Part shown: positions 44,338-53,528 of the stretch, piece by piece
Layout of the letters: each line of letters begins with the position of its first letter
How positions within the stretch are numbered: position 1 is the first letter of the stretch
Assembly: GCA_011523735.1 (NCBI GenBank)
Contig: WTGB01000005.1
Coordinates: 1 to 61,457 of the forward strand
Reading direction: 5' to 3'
DNA from: Chloroflexota bacterium
GTDB taxonomy: Bacteria > Chloroflexota > Anaerolineae > Aggregatilineales > Phototrophicaceae
DNA length: 61,457 nt
Translations under genes and position numbers: made by a program
Notes under the pieces: model-generated
Seen by the model: the letters and a program-made list of their open reading frames with translations, nothing else
Databases searched by the model: none
What the model was told of the DNA's origin: nothing

Positions 44338-45621
44338 TTAGGGCATAATCGCCAAAATCTGCGCTTCGGCATCCGAAAGCGCTTGTTCGGGAGATTTCTC
44401 ACCGAGCAAGGCGGCGGAGACTTCAGTCTGCATGATCTCCGAGATTTCCGGATAGGAGGTGCCGGTCTGCGCTGAAGGGCGAGCGAAGGCATAAACGAAG
44501 TTAGCGCCCAAGGCGGCGATACCCGGGTCGCCCTCGACGACGCGTTCGTCATCATAGACGGCTGGTCTCGTTGGCACCTTGCCCTGGATTAGCGCCGCTT
44601 GCACCTGCGATTCATAGCTGGTGAAGCACTTGATGAAATCGGCCGCTACAGCCGGGTTCTCCGAATTGGCGTTTACCGCCAACAAGAAACCGCCGATGAC
44701 TGTCGTGTTCGTGTCTTCGTTGCCTTCGAAATACGGCACGCGGGTGAGCGCGACCCCGTCTTTAACCGGCGATTCCTCGCTCGTCAGTTCAGCCCAGACA
44801 AAGTCTTGCACCATCAGGAATACGGCGCGCTCTTGCTGGAAGAGGACGCGCGCGTCATTGGGACGGAAGGTCAAGACGCTCTCCGGGGCGACGCCGGACT
44901 CAAGCATGCCGACCATAGTGGACAGTGATTTGACGCCGGCTTCGGTATTGATGTTGAGGTTGCCATCGGCATCAAAGAAGGTGCCGCCAGCCCCTTGGAA
45001 GAAGGCGAGCCAATTCATGAACAGACCCTCGATCTTCGCCCACATGCTCACGAAGCCGGCCAGATCGGGATTAGCTTCGCCTTCGACGACAGTTTCGGCG
45101 GCGGCGATGAGTTCTTCCCAGGTTGTTGGGACAGCCAAGCCATATTTGCCGAGCAGATCGGCGCGGTAGAAGAGGTGGATGCCGTCAATATAGAGCGGAA
45201 TGGCGTAGGTGCTGCCGCCCACTTGCGCGGCCGCCAGGAAGCCGGGCAAATAATCCGCCAGGTCTTCTTCGGCGATATGATCTTCGAGAGGCGCAATCCA
45301 ACCGCGGGCAGCGAAGTCGCCGGGCCAGATCACGTCAACCGCGATGATATCCGGCTTGGGGTTGCGCGCGGTGAAGTTGGTCACATAGATGCTGCGCGAT
45401 TCGTTTGGCACATCAGAAATGCGCTCCCACTCGACGCTGATGCCGCCGACTTCCTCTTCGCAGGCTTCGATCAGGATTGGCGCAGCGTCGCCAAAACCGC
45501 GCGCGCCGATGGACAGTGTCAACTCGACATTGTCTTGCGCCGCGGCGGGGATCAGCAGCGCGAGACTCAATACAAGCAACACAAGATACCGACCAAAAAA
45601 AACTTTGTTTCCCGTGAACAT
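44338..45621 (-). CDS. CUT1 ABC transporter substrate-binding protein (second importer)
   Basis: 427 residues; AAAGGAGAAG precedes ATG 45621. A signal peptide (FFGRYLVLLVLSLALLIPAAA) leads into the mature DNVELTLSIGARG. Family blocks are IAVDVIWPGDFAARGWIAPL, YAIPLYIDGIHLFYRADLL and YGLAVPTTWEELIAAA, which bind sugars in CUT1 systems. No lipobox is seen. Upstream lies a long gap with a palindromic operator. Confidence 0.87.
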   Translation of the reverse strand: MFTGNKVFFGRYLVLLVLSLALLIPAAAQDNVELTLSIGARGFGDAAPILIEACEEEVGGISVEWERISDVPNESRSIYVTNFTARNPKPDIIAVDVIWPGDFAARGWIAPLEDHIAEEDLADYLPGFLAAAQVGGSTYAIPLYIDGIHLFYRADLLGKYGLAVPTTWEELIAAAETVVEGEANPDLAGFVSMWAKIEGLFMNWLAFFQGAGGTFFDADGNLNINTEAGVKSLSTMVGMLESGVAPESVLTFRPNDARVLFQQERAVFLMVQDFVWAELTSEESPVKDGVALTRVPYFEGNEDTNTTVIGGFLLAVNANSENPAVAADFIKCFTSYESQVQAALIQGKVPTRPAVYDDERVVEGDPGIAALGANFVYAFARPSAQTGTSYPEISEIMQTEVSAALLGEKSPEQALSDAEAQILAIMP

Positions 45622-46349
45622 CGTTACTTCTCCTTTACTTTGAATAAACGTTTTCGGACTTGCTAAGCTCCTCGGATATGGCGCAGGCGATTATCCTTCG
45701 TACCGACCATGAGTTGGCTGAGCAGTCAATCTTCGACAAAGCCGTGGCAATCGTGCTGGATGCCCTGTCGCTCATCAGTCGGCTTGACCTGTAGCACCCA
45801 ATTGATTGTTTGATTGTTCACATTGTAATTCATAATCTGGTGATCCACAGCGCGCGACAGGAGAAACGGGACAGGATCGCGGCAATGAAACTGAAAACAC
45901 TCGGGTAGCGAACACTTGCTGAGTCTGAGACTGGCGCTCTCAACGCGCTCCATCATCCCTTATTGCAGCCTTGACCCTGTGCATCTTTTCTTTCGCACTA
46001 CAGTCAAATTTGTGCGCGCCATGCCGGACTATTGCAATAGCCCGCAGCAGTCTGCCTCTAAAAACCCTTAAAACCGCTGAAAAGGCGGGAAAATTCTCTA
46101 CTGTATCGATACAGTATGTATATAGTATCAGGGGGCATAGTCTTTTTACTTGAGCGGCATGGCATGCTTGGGGAATACATGCTCTCTTGGCAAAGTGGTG
46201 TTCATGACAATCAGTGTAGCACAAAGAGGTCCGGCAGGCGAGCAAATGTTCGTATATTGAGGCGCGGCTGTCAGGTGGATTTGACACGGGATTTCCAGTA
46301 GCGGACACGCTTTGCAGGACCGTCAGTTGTGTCGGATGAACACAGCGAA
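45622..46349. other. Long intergenic region upstream of the second importer
   Basis: About 730 bases without a convincing gene. The only structured element is the palindromic operator at 46099-46122. A minus-strand frame at 45726-45956 would encode 76 residues (ending QGIQHDCHGFVED) but has no clear ribosome site and matches nothing that I recognise. The region could serve as a long leader or hold a small RNA. Confidence 0.4.
46099..46122 (-). promoter_or_regulatory. Palindromic operator (shared block, copy 2)
   Basis: TACTGTATCGATACAGTA (46099-46116) is a perfect 18-base palindrome with a central CG. Read on the minus strand, 46122-46101 matches 25907-25928 at 21 of 22 positions. It is oriented toward the importer's binding-protein gene, 478 bases away. 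Confidence 0.55.
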
Positions 46350-46997
46350 TCAACTACGCAAGATAAGGATGTGCAGTTCACGGGGACCGTGGGCGCCTTT
46401 GACCAGTTGGTGGCCGATATCGGCGGTCTTGCTGGGTCCCGTGACGATCACTGTGTTGCTCGCCCCTCGGAAGGCGGGGTAAGCACTCGCTTTTTGCGCT
46501 GCCTGCCAGTCCTCGAGGTCAGTATGGAGTTGATCAGGGGTCATCAGGGCGATGTGTCGGTCAGGCAGCAGTGAGGCGCTGCGCGGGCGTCCGGCGCCGC
46601 TTTCCAGCACGAGGCTGCCGGTCGCGGCCAGCGCCGCGGTCAGGCCGGTGATGCCGACGCGGATATTCCCATCGTCCGGCTCAGCTATGGATACGCCGAG
46701 AGAGTCGAGCGCAGTGTGCAAGTTGTCAAGGGGCAGGTGATCATCCGACCAGCTGAGTACGCTGCGGTCGCCATCAAGCAAGTCCATGATCTGCTCGATC
46801 GCTTCGTTGGCGTCCATCTGGTAAACAAAGCAGCCAAGCTGCTCCGCTTCGCTGACGAAGTGGGCGAGGCGCTCGTCGGGGTCCATCTCGGGCAAGGGGA
46901 GCATGTGGCGGCGATCTGTACTGGTAGGGCGGGCGCCCAGGTTGGTCGCTCCTACGTTGGCGCGCAGGCGGCTGAGGATACGGTCACGAGCGGACAT
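46350..46997 (-). CDS. lutC: LUD-domain lactate utilization protein LutC
   Basis: 215 residues; MSARDRILSRLR start, then GITGLTAALAATGSLVLESG and SLLPDRHIALMTPDQLHTDL, and TVIVTGPSKTADIGHQLVKGAHGPREL, the LUD signature. LutC works with LutA and LutB in the oxidation of L-lactate to pyruvate. It overlaps lutB by 14 bases and is the last gene of the operon. Confidence 0.9.
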   Translation of the reverse strand: MSARDRILSRLRANVGATNLGARPTSTDRRHMLPLPEMDPDERLAHFVSEAEQLGCFVYQMDANEAIEQIMDLLDGDRSVLSWSDDHLPLDNLHTALDSLGVSIAEPDDGNIRVGITGLTAALAATGSLVLESGAGRPRSASLLPDRHIALMTPDQLHTDLEDWQAAQKASAYPAFRGASNTVIVTGPSKTADIGHQLVKGAHGPRELHILILRS

Positions 46998-48393
46998 TGT
47001 TGCGTTCTTTCCAGAGTTGGCGGAAGGATTTTGGCGCGAAATCGGGGAAGTCGCGGTGTTTCGTCCAATTGCCGAGGAGGCCGGGCAGGTAGTCGCCCAT
47101 GATGTGCTGACCTGCGCGGGCTGCTACCCCGCCGAGGGCGAAGCGCCTGGGCGAGGTCATGCCGATCGCCCACATTTTCATCGCCGCGTCCCAACCGATT
47201 TTTGAATGCCCATCACGCACGAGTTCCCAGCGCAGATCGAGCAGCATGCGCGGCAGGTCGATATCAACCGGGCAGACTTGTTTGCAGCTTCCGCAGAGGC
47301 TGCTGGCTTGGGGCAGGGGCTGGGCGTTTTCCAAACCGACGAAGAGCGGCGTGAGCACTGCGCCGATGGGACCGCCGTAGACCCAACCATAAGCATGGCC
47401 CCCTGTGCTGCGATAGACAGGGCAGGCATTTTGGCAAGCGCCGCAACGGATGCAGGCCAGCGCTTCGGCGTAATCGCTGCCGTAGATCTCCGAGCGCCCA
47501 TTGTCGACCAGAATGACATAACTGTGCTGGGGTCCATCGCCTTCTTCGGCGCGGCCCGGTCCATTGAGGATGTTGGTGTAGACAGTCAGCTTCTGGCCCG
47601 TCGAACTGCTGGGCAGGACTTGGGTCAGCGTAACATAATCTTCGACTGATTCGACGATCTTCTCGATGCCGACCAGGGCAATGTGGACGCGGGGCATAGA
47701 GGTGCACATGCGGCCGTTGCCCTCGTTCATGACGAGGCCGATAGAGCCGGTTTCGGCGATGAGGAAGTTGGCGCCGGAGATGCCCATATCGGCATTGAGG
47801 AAGTCGTGGCGCAGCATTTTGCGGGCGAAGGCGACCATCTGCTCGGCATCGTCTGTCGCTTCCATGCCCAGTTCGCGGATGAAGATATCGCGAATTTCGG
47901 CTTTGGTTTTGTGCATGACGGGCGCGACGATGTGGGATGGCGTTTCCTCGTTGAGTTGGATGATGTATTCGCCGAGATCGGTTTCGACTACGCGGAGGTC
48001 GGCCGCTTCTAGGGCGTGGTTCAGCCCGAGTTCTTCCGTGAGCATGCTCTTGCTTTTGGTGACGGTCTGCACATCGTGGCGCCGGGCGATGTCAAGCACG
48101 AGGCGATTGGCTTCTTCCGCGTCTTCCGCCCATTCGACCTGCCAGCCGTTGGCAATGAGGTTGCCTTCGGCAGTCTCGAGCAGATCGGGCAATTGGCGCA
48201 GGGCGCGGCGTTTTGCCTGTGCTGCCTGTTGCCGCATGTGTTCGCCGTGCTCCAGGCTATGGGCGAACATGGTTTCGGCGCGCCTCTGATAGCCGCCGCG
48301 CGTGCCCGCCGCGACCGCATGCTGCAAGTCCGGATTGCGCAGTGCGATATCAGCCAGGGCGATGAAGTCGTTCGATTGGATTTCGACTGTCAT
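46984..48393 (-). CDS. lutB: Iron-sulfur lactate utilization protein LutB
   Basis: 469 residues from ATG 48393, which overlaps the lutA stop (ATGA) and has AAGGAG upstream. An N-terminal LUD region (TVTKSKSMLTEELGLNHAL and SGANFLIAETGSIGLVMNEG) is followed by two [4Fe-4S] motifs, CIRCGACQNACPVY and CGSCKQVCPVD. It passes electrons from lactate in the LutABC complex. Confidence 0.93.
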   Translation of the reverse strand: MTVEIQSNDFIALADIALRNPDLQHAVAAGTRGGYQRRAETMFAHSLEHGEHMRQQAAQAKRRALRQLPDLLETAEGNLIANGWQVEWAEDAEEANRLVLDIARRHDVQTVTKSKSMLTEELGLNHALEAADLRVVETDLGEYIIQLNEETPSHIVAPVMHKTKAEIRDIFIRELGMEATDDAEQMVAFARKMLRHDFLNADMGISGANFLIAETGSIGLVMNEGNGRMCTSMPRVHIALVGIEKIVESVEDYVTLTQVLPSSSTGQKLTVYTNILNGPGRAEEGDGPQHSYVILVDNGRSEIYGSDYAEALACIRCGACQNACPVYRSTGGHAYGWVYGGPIGAVLTPLFVGLENAQPLPQASSLCGSCKQVCPVDIDLPRMLLDLRWELVRDGHSKIGWDAAMKMWAIGMTSPRRFALGGVAARAGQHIMGDYLPGLLGNWTKHRDFPDFAPKSFRQLWKERNNVRS

Positions 48394-49169
48394 GAGCGCT
48401 CCTTGGGCAGAGCCTTCGCCAGGACATCGGCGAGATGAACCACGCGCTTGTCGGATTTCTGGCGCGATAAGCCCCCGTTCATCTGCGTCAGGCAACTGAC
48501 ATCGCCAGTCACGATTGTCTCCGCTGGCGAGTCATTAATATTATTCACTTTGTTCTGCAGCATGGCATTGCTGATATCGGGCATTTTGACGCTGAACAAG
48601 CCGCCGAAGCCGCAGCAGACCTCGCATTCCTGCAGCTCATGTAGTTCGGCCTTGCCCAGTTGCGCCAGCAGATCACGCGTCGCCTGTCCCAAGCCCAAGC
48701 CGCGCAAGCCGTGGCAGGCATCGTGGACAGCGAATGTCTCAGGGGCGGGCAAGGATAACTTAAGATCGCTGATGCCCAGCCCATAGACGAGAAATTCGCT
48801 GAACTCCCAGGTTATCGAGGCGATGCGCTGAGCCTCATCATAGAGCGCGCCATCGGCTGGTGTGAACAAGTGAGGATACTCGTGCCGCAGCATCGTAGCG
48901 CAGGAACCGGAAGGCGTGACGACAAGCTCGGCGTTTTTGAAGGCTTTGAAGAAATGTTTAGCTACTGTCCTCGCTTCGTCGCGATAGCCGGAGTTGAAAG
49001 CGGGCTGGCCGCAGCAGGTCTGTTCCGGCGGGAAGTCAACCGTGAGGCCGAAGTGCTCAAGGATGTCGACCACCGACATGCCGGTGCCCGGATAGATCAT
49101 GTCGACGATGCAGGTGACGAAGAGGGAGACGGGTTTGCCGATTGGCGATTCGCGCTCGGGTAATGCCAT
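48390..49169 (-). CDS. lutA: Lactate utilization protein LutA (cysteine-rich CCG protein)
   Basis: 259 residues with two CCG domains: PPEQTCCGQPAFNSGY plus SGSCATML, and DACHGLRGLG plus CEVCCGFGGLFSVK. These bind iron-sulfur clusters in the lactate-oxidising complex. First gene of lutABC. MALPERESPIGKPVSLFVTC begins at ATG 49169; the ribosome site is weak. Confidence 0.92.
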   Translation of the reverse strand: MALPERESPIGKPVSLFVTCIVDMIYPGTGMSVVDILEHFGLTVDFPPEQTCCGQPAFNSGYRDEARTVAKHFFKAFKNAELVVTPSGSCATMLRHEYPHLFTPADGALYDEAQRIASITWEFSEFLVYGLGISDLKLSLPAPETFAVHDACHGLRGLGLGQATRDLLAQLGKAELHELQECEVCCGFGGLFSVKMPDISNAMLQNKVNNINDSPAETIVTGDVSCLTQMNGGLSRQKSDKRVVHLADVLAKALPKERS

Positions 49170-49598
49170 GCAGGTCGCTTTCGGTTCGGGTGAAGTAACG
49201 CCGCCTAGTGTACCGAAAAGCAGTGGGACAAGCTATTGCCTAAGTCGCGGCTCTCATTGCGGGGTTACGAGAAGCCGATGCTCGAAGCGGTTACGGATCG
49301 CTGAGTGGGGCAATATCGCTTCAGGCGGAGGCGCGCAGCAGAATGATATTACGGAGCCTCGCGTAGACAGAAGCAATGAGGGCGAATGGACAAGCTCTTC
49401 CTAGTCTATCCACTCGCCCTCGTCATGGGCAGTCCGCCCCGTTTCTATGATGATCTCTCATCAAGGACAGCCTGTCCGAATCTTGGGGTTCTTTTCCCGC
49501 CTATACGCGTTGCCAATCGCGATGCAGCAGGACGAGACTGCAAGTGATTCGCATCAATGGTGTTGCTGTCACACCAGCGCGGGTCCTGGAACATCTGC
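49170..49598. other. Intergenic region upstream of lutA, with one long hairpin
   Basis: About 430 bases with no gene. GAGGGCGAATGGA (49378-49390) pairs with TCCACTCGCCCTC (49409-49421) except at one position, around an 18-base loop. It could end transcription of the fibronectin gene on the minus strand or serve as a regulatory element of lutA. No T-tract is clear. Confidence 0.35.
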
Positions 49599-51698
49599 TT
49601 AGTAGTTGCAGATTGGTTGCTGACGGTCAATCTCCCACCCGCCACAAGTAGGACTGCCTAGCCGTCTGTTATAGCGCCGTCCGTCAGTGCATTCATATTG
49701 TTGCAATTCCACCGAGCATCGTCTCACTTGGCAACCGTTGGAACCGCGCCTTTCCGTCCAGGTTTGAACCCAGGGGCTGCCACGCGGCGAGCAAGTCACA
49801 GGTGGCGGCTCGGTTGGCCGCGGAGTTGGCTGTGGCTGCGGGCGCGGCGGGGGCTTCGGATTTGGGCTGCTGCCGCCATCGTCGTCATCGTCATCATCGT
49901 CATCATCGCCGTCATCTGGACGATCCCTTGGGGGCGCTGACGCCAGCGTGGTAAATAGCATAAACGCAGTGTCAGCGGAAAGCCTTGTCTCGCTTGTGGC
50001 GCGGATCCTCACCGCGTATTCTGTGTTCGCTTGCAAGTTAATCACCGAGCCAGCGGGAGAGCTATAAAGGAACTCAGTGTATGGCTGCTCCGTGCTATCT
50101 GCTAGATCGGCGTCACCAGCTTGGGCGCGGCTCTGTCCGTCACTGGCAACCTCACGACGGAAGCCGACGACATAACCAGTTGCGCCTTCAACTGGAGTCA
50201 CTTTCCAACTGAATCCTTTATAACGCGGCGTAACCTGGAAGTTGGTCGGTATGGGCAAAACAGCCGGGTCATCATTGTTGCAGAATATCAGCGCCCGACT
50301 TGACGGCCCAAGATGCCCGTGTTCGACAATTTCCAATACCTGCGCCACGCGATAGATGCTTTGCGGCGCATCATCAAGCAGATAGCTCGGCACTTCCAGT
50401 AGTCTGTCAACAGAGCGAGACTTGCAGTTAAAGACGCTCAACGTGTAGCTTGTCGCGCCTTTCACTTCGCGCCATCTCACTGTTTGAGTCGCCCGGTCGA
50501 ATCGGATGCGGTCAGGTACGCCCAACTCAAGCAAAGGCGAAACGAATTCGACAGATTCGCTCCAATCACTAATTGACTGAACTTTACTTCCTTCAAACGG
50601 AAGCGCTTGAATTTGCAAGCTCGAATCAACATTGCGCGGCAGCGCATCCAGGCTGTAAGTTGTTTCTGTGATCGGTACTTCAATCTCAGCCCATTCGGAG
50701 TCGCCCTGTTTCCAGCGCAATTTATACCCGGCGGCGCTGGCATGGGCGTCCCACATGGCAACGTCATTGACAACTCGCAAGCCCGTCGGCGGAGTCAGAT
50801 TGCACTCAACCGTCGAAGTGTGTATGCGATAGTCGTTCGGACGCTCTTCATCTGGGCAAGTATTGGCATAAGCAATCGTATCTGTGATGGTCCGAGTGCA
50901 TTCCCCGTCGTCTTCCTCGATGGTTATCTCGGTTTCGACATTCGATACATACGATTCACACTCAAATAGCGGCGTCTCAGGCGTCTCAGTAGGCTCAACT
51001 GTAGGCGGTACTGGCGTTTCATAGCCTTCAGGATATGGTGTGGAAGTCGGGCTGGGCGTCGGCGTGGGCGGCTGGACCAAATCTTCCGCACAGAGAATAA
51101 CAGGCGCACTCCAATCACTATCGGCCGTATACACATCGCCAGAGCTATGCGCCCGTACCTGCAAGACATGAACAATCTGGTCTGAGTCAACAAACGAGAA
51201 GTTGCTGTACGTCCGTTCTTCCACCAAATCGCCACCGAGGGGCTGCCCGCCGCAACCCTTAAAGCTGACGTGATAAAAGGGATGCTCCGTGCGCATGGTC
51301 TCGTTCCAATGCAGTGCGCCATCCTCAAAGCTCAGAGTGAGGCGCGGGATTTCAGGCGGCGGCACTGGCAGGGAAGCTATCAGCGTTGGGGTCCAGTCAG
51401 TGAGTACCTGATATTTCGAGTAAGCCCGAATTTGGAATCGGTGTTCGTGATTGAGCGGCACGTCGTCAAGCAGGTACTTCGTTTCGTTGGCACCAACCTG
51501 CGCTTGGGTCCAAGGCTCTATATGTGTAGAGCGCCAGCGCAGTTCATAATGCCGCGCATCATCTACAGCATCCCAATGAGCGTAGTGCCCGGCAATTCCA
51601 AAATTCGTCGGCGCGGGCAATTTGTCCCGCTGTTGCTCCGCCAATGCCAACGGTACGAGCAGAGCGATTGTACATAGAAGCAGAATTATGCGTTTCAC
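49599..51698 (-). CDS. Secreted multi-domain fibronectin type III protein
   Basis: The start is GTG 51698 with AGGAG seven bases upstream, opening a signal peptide (KRIILLLCTIALLVPLALA). Fibronectin-like modules are seen near residues 30-110 (HYELRWRSTHIEPW, RFQIRAYSKY), 310-390, 400-480 and 490-590 (EYAVRIRATSETRLSA). Linkers are Pro/Thr rich (PTPTPSPTSTPYPEGYETP) and, near residue 600, a run of Asp is followed by another Pro-rich stretch. The C-terminal 70 residues hold six Cys. It is probably a surface or secreted binding protein; there is no catalytic motif. 699 residues. A frameshifted relative lies just upstream. Confidence 0.78.
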   Translation of the reverse strand: MKRIILLLCTIALLVPLALAEQQRDKLPAPTNFGIAGHYAHWDAVDDARHYELRWRSTHIEPWTQAQVGANETKYLLDDVPLNHEHRFQIRAYSKYQVLTDWTPTLIASLPVPPPEIPRLTLSFEDGALHWNETMRTEHPFYHVSFKGCGGQPLGGDLVEERTYSNFSFVDSDQIVHVLQVRAHSSGDVYTADSDWSAPVILCAEDLVQPPTPTPSPTSTPYPEGYETPVPPTVEPTETPETPLFECESYVSNVETEITIEEDDGECTRTITDTIAYANTCPDEERPNDYRIHTSTVECNLTPPTGLRVVNDVAMWDAHASAAGYKLRWKQGDSEWAEIEVPITETTYSLDALPRNVDSSLQIQALPFEGSKVQSISDWSESVEFVSPLLELGVPDRIRFDRATQTVRWREVKGATSYTLSVFNCKSRSVDRLLEVPSYLLDDAPQSIYRVAQVLEIVEHGHLGPSSRALIFCNNDDPAVLPIPTNFQVTPRYKGFSWKVTPVEGATGYVVGFRREVASDGQSRAQAGDADLADSTEQPYTEFLYSSPAGSVINLQANTEYAVRIRATSETRLSADTAFMLFTTLASAPPRDRPDDGDDDDDDDDDDGGSSPNPKPPPRPQPQPTPRPTEPPPVTCSPRGSPWVQTWTERRGSNGCQVRRCSVELQQYECTDGRRYNRRLGSPTCGGWEIDRQQPICNY

Positions 51699-51719
51699 GT
51701 TTTTCTCCTGATTTTGCTG

Positions 51720-52072
51720 TTAGGTGATTCTCATGCTGGTCTCTGCCCGCTCATTCGTTCCGACAGCTTTCACCGCCCGAACGCGGAAACTATATTTCCT
51801 TGGGCAAAGCGCTTCAGATACTCAATTGGCTTGTCCAGGTGTGCCGTATCAACTTGGGCGGCGGACGACTTGTCGCCGGCGGGCGCTTGACGGGGGTTCG
51901 CGGCACAGGGTTTGGTCTGGTCGGCCTGCCGTCGCTAGGAGTTCCATCAAGGGGTTTCGTTTCTGCATGCAACATCGTGCACCTCGCCAAACACCAGTTC
52001 GGTTTGTGAATGCGCCGGCGCGGTCTGCCCTGTCACAAGCCAATCCGCGGGGCGCAATGCTGAAGTTGATAT
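51720..52072 (-). pseudogene. Decayed fibronectin-type secreted protein gene
   Basis: Three minus-strand reading frames join up. First a stretch ending [14 protein letters not shown] and a stop. Then, shifted, [16 protein letters not shown] with a Pro-rich linker to HTWTSQLSI and a stop. Then, shifted again, EALCPRKYSFRVRAVKAVG ending ETSMRIT and TAA. YSFRVRAV-x-AVG is the closing strand of a fibronectin III module. The three parts only make sense as one protein interrupted by frameshifts. The N-terminal part is missing. Confidence 0.55.
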
Positions 52073-52107
52073 GAATGTATACCAATACTATAGAACAAAT
52101 GTACTAT
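52066..52107 (+). promoter_or_regulatory. Possible upstream promoter and LexA-like/xyl operator
   Basis: TTGATA (52066-52071) and TATAGA (52089-52094), 17 bases apart, precede the near-palindrome ATAGAACAAATGTACTAT (52090-52107), which differs in arm symmetry by one base. A perfect version of this box lies at 55189-55206. Confidence 0.4.
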
Positions 52108-52157
52108 CTGTCAAGAAGCAATTTTCGCGGGTCGATTCCAGTGTCTCCCAGCCCTTT

Positions 52158-52187
52158 CTGTCAAGCGGATACAGTTTTTGTTACAAT
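52158..52187 (+). promoter_or_regulatory. Putative xylA promoter
   Basis: CTGTCA (52158-52163), an 18-base spacer and TACAAT (52182-52187) preceded by TGT, an extended -10. It lies 36 bases before ATG 52224. CTGTCAAG also occurs at 52108-52115. Confidence 0.45.
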
Positions 52188-52223
52188 CTTCGTGATACCT
52201 CACATGAACAAAGGACGGCGGAA

Positions 52224-53390
52224 ATGGCGGATTATAGCCCTCAACCGGAACATAAATTTACCTTCGGCTTATGGACTGTCGGCAATATCGGGCGCGACCC
52301 CTTCGGCGAGCCGACCCGCGCGCCCATCTCGCCGGTGGAGATCGTGCACATGTTGGCGGAAGTCGGCGCTTGGGGCGTCAACCTGCACGACAACGACCTC
52401 GTGCCCATCGACGCCAGCGCGGGAGAACGCGACCAAATCGTCGCCGATTTCAAGCGGGCGATGGCGGAGACCGGCATCGTCTGCCCGATGGCGACCACCA
52501 ACCTCTTCGCCGATCCCGCTTTCAAAGACGGCGCCTTCACCAGCAATGACCCGGCCGTGCGCGCTTATGCCTTGCAGAAGACGATGCGCTCGATGGACAT
52601 GGGCGCTGAGCTGGGCGCGAAGGTCTACGTCTTCTGGGGCGGGCGCGAGGGCGCGGAGTCCGACAGCGCCAAGAACCCGGCCGATGGCGTCAAGCGGATG
52701 CGCGATGCGATTAATTTCCTTTGCGAGTATTCGAAAGACCAGAGTTACGGTTATCGCTTTGCGCTGGAGCCCAAGCCCAACGAACCGCGCAGCGATATCT
52801 ATTTCCCGACCGTCGGCAGTATGCTGGGTTTCATCGCCACGCTGGATGATCCCGATATGGTCGGTGTTAATCCGGAAGTGGCGCATGAGCACATGGCGGG
52901 CTTGAATTTCATGCATGCGGTAGCGCAGGCTTGGGACGCCGGCAAGCTCTTCCATATCGACCTGAATGACCAGATGTTCGGCCGTTACGATCAGGACTTC
53001 CGCTTCGGCAGTATGATGATCAAGCAGAATTTCCATCTGGTGCGTTTCTTGGAGGATGTTGGCTATGATGGCAGCCGTCATTTTGACGCCCACGCCTACC
53101 GCACGTCACAGTACGAAGATGTCAAGGAATTCGCCCGCGGCTGCATGCGCTCCTATTTGATCTTCAAAGAGAAGGCGGCACAGTACAACGCCGATGCGGA
53201 GATTCAGTCGCTGCTCGCGGAGATCAACACCGATGATGGCAGCTATGCCTATCTAGCGGATGGTTACAGCGGGGCGGTGGTCGATCGTCTGAAGGCGACT
53301 GAATTTGACCGCGTCAGCCTGGGCGCCCGCAATTTGCCTTACGAACGCCTCGATCAGTTGACCTTCGATATCTTGCTGGGTGTGCGCTAA
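52224..53390 (+). CDS. xylA: Xylose isomerase
   Basis: Converts D-xylose to D-xylulose. Typical xylose isomerase features are [30 protein letters not shown] with the catalytic His, [61 protein letters not shown] and [13 protein letters not shown] 52224 has AAAGGAC upstream; the longer frame upstream crosses the promoter. 388 residues. Followed by xylB. Confidence 0.95.
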   Translation: MADYSPQPEHKFTFGLWTVGNIGRDPFGEPTRAPISPVEIVHMLAEVGAWGVNLHDNDLVPIDASAGERDQIVADFKRAMAETGIVCPMATTNLFADPAFKDGAFTSNDPAVRAYALQKTMRSMDMGAELGAKVYVFWGGREGAESDSAKNPADGVKRMRDAINFLCEYSKDQSYGYRFALEPKPNEPRSDIYFPTVGSMLGFIATLDDPDMVGVNPEVAHEHMAGLNFMHAVAQAWDAGKLFHIDLNDQMFGRYDQDFRFGSMMIKQNFHLVRFLEDVGYDGSRHFDAHAYRTSQYEDVKEFARGCMRSYLIFKEKAAQYNADAEIQSLLAEINTDDGSYAYLADGYSGAVVDRLKATEFDRVSLGARNLPYERLDQLTFDILLGVR

Positions 53391-53408
53391 TCACGTTGAA
53401 TGAGGTAA

Positions 53409-53484
53409 TGTAGGGGAGAGCTATCAGGTCGCCCGTACAATGGTAGCAAGGGGTATGCGGGCGACTCAATGAGTCGCTCCTACA
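53409..53484. repeat. Complete copy of the inverted-repeat element between xylA and xylB
   Basis: TGTAGGGGAGAGC (53409) to GAGTCGCTCCTACA (53484) with an internal GGTCGCCCG and GCGGGCGACTCAATGAGTCG hairpin. The terminal arms are imperfect inverted repeats over 76 bases. It lies 45 bases before the xylB start. Confidence 0.58.
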
Positions 53485-53528
53485 TCTGTCACAGATATCG
53501 TCTGTCGTTCTGCGGGAAAGGACACATC

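Noticed and set aside
45940..46353. 137-codon minus-strand frame in the long gap before lutC
   Set aside because: It spans the palindromic operator, has many Cys and His without pattern and no ribosome site.
51849..52085. 78-codon minus-strand frame as a separate small gene
   Set aside because: It is one frame of a region where three frames together reconstruct a fibronectin protein, so a decayed gene explains it better.
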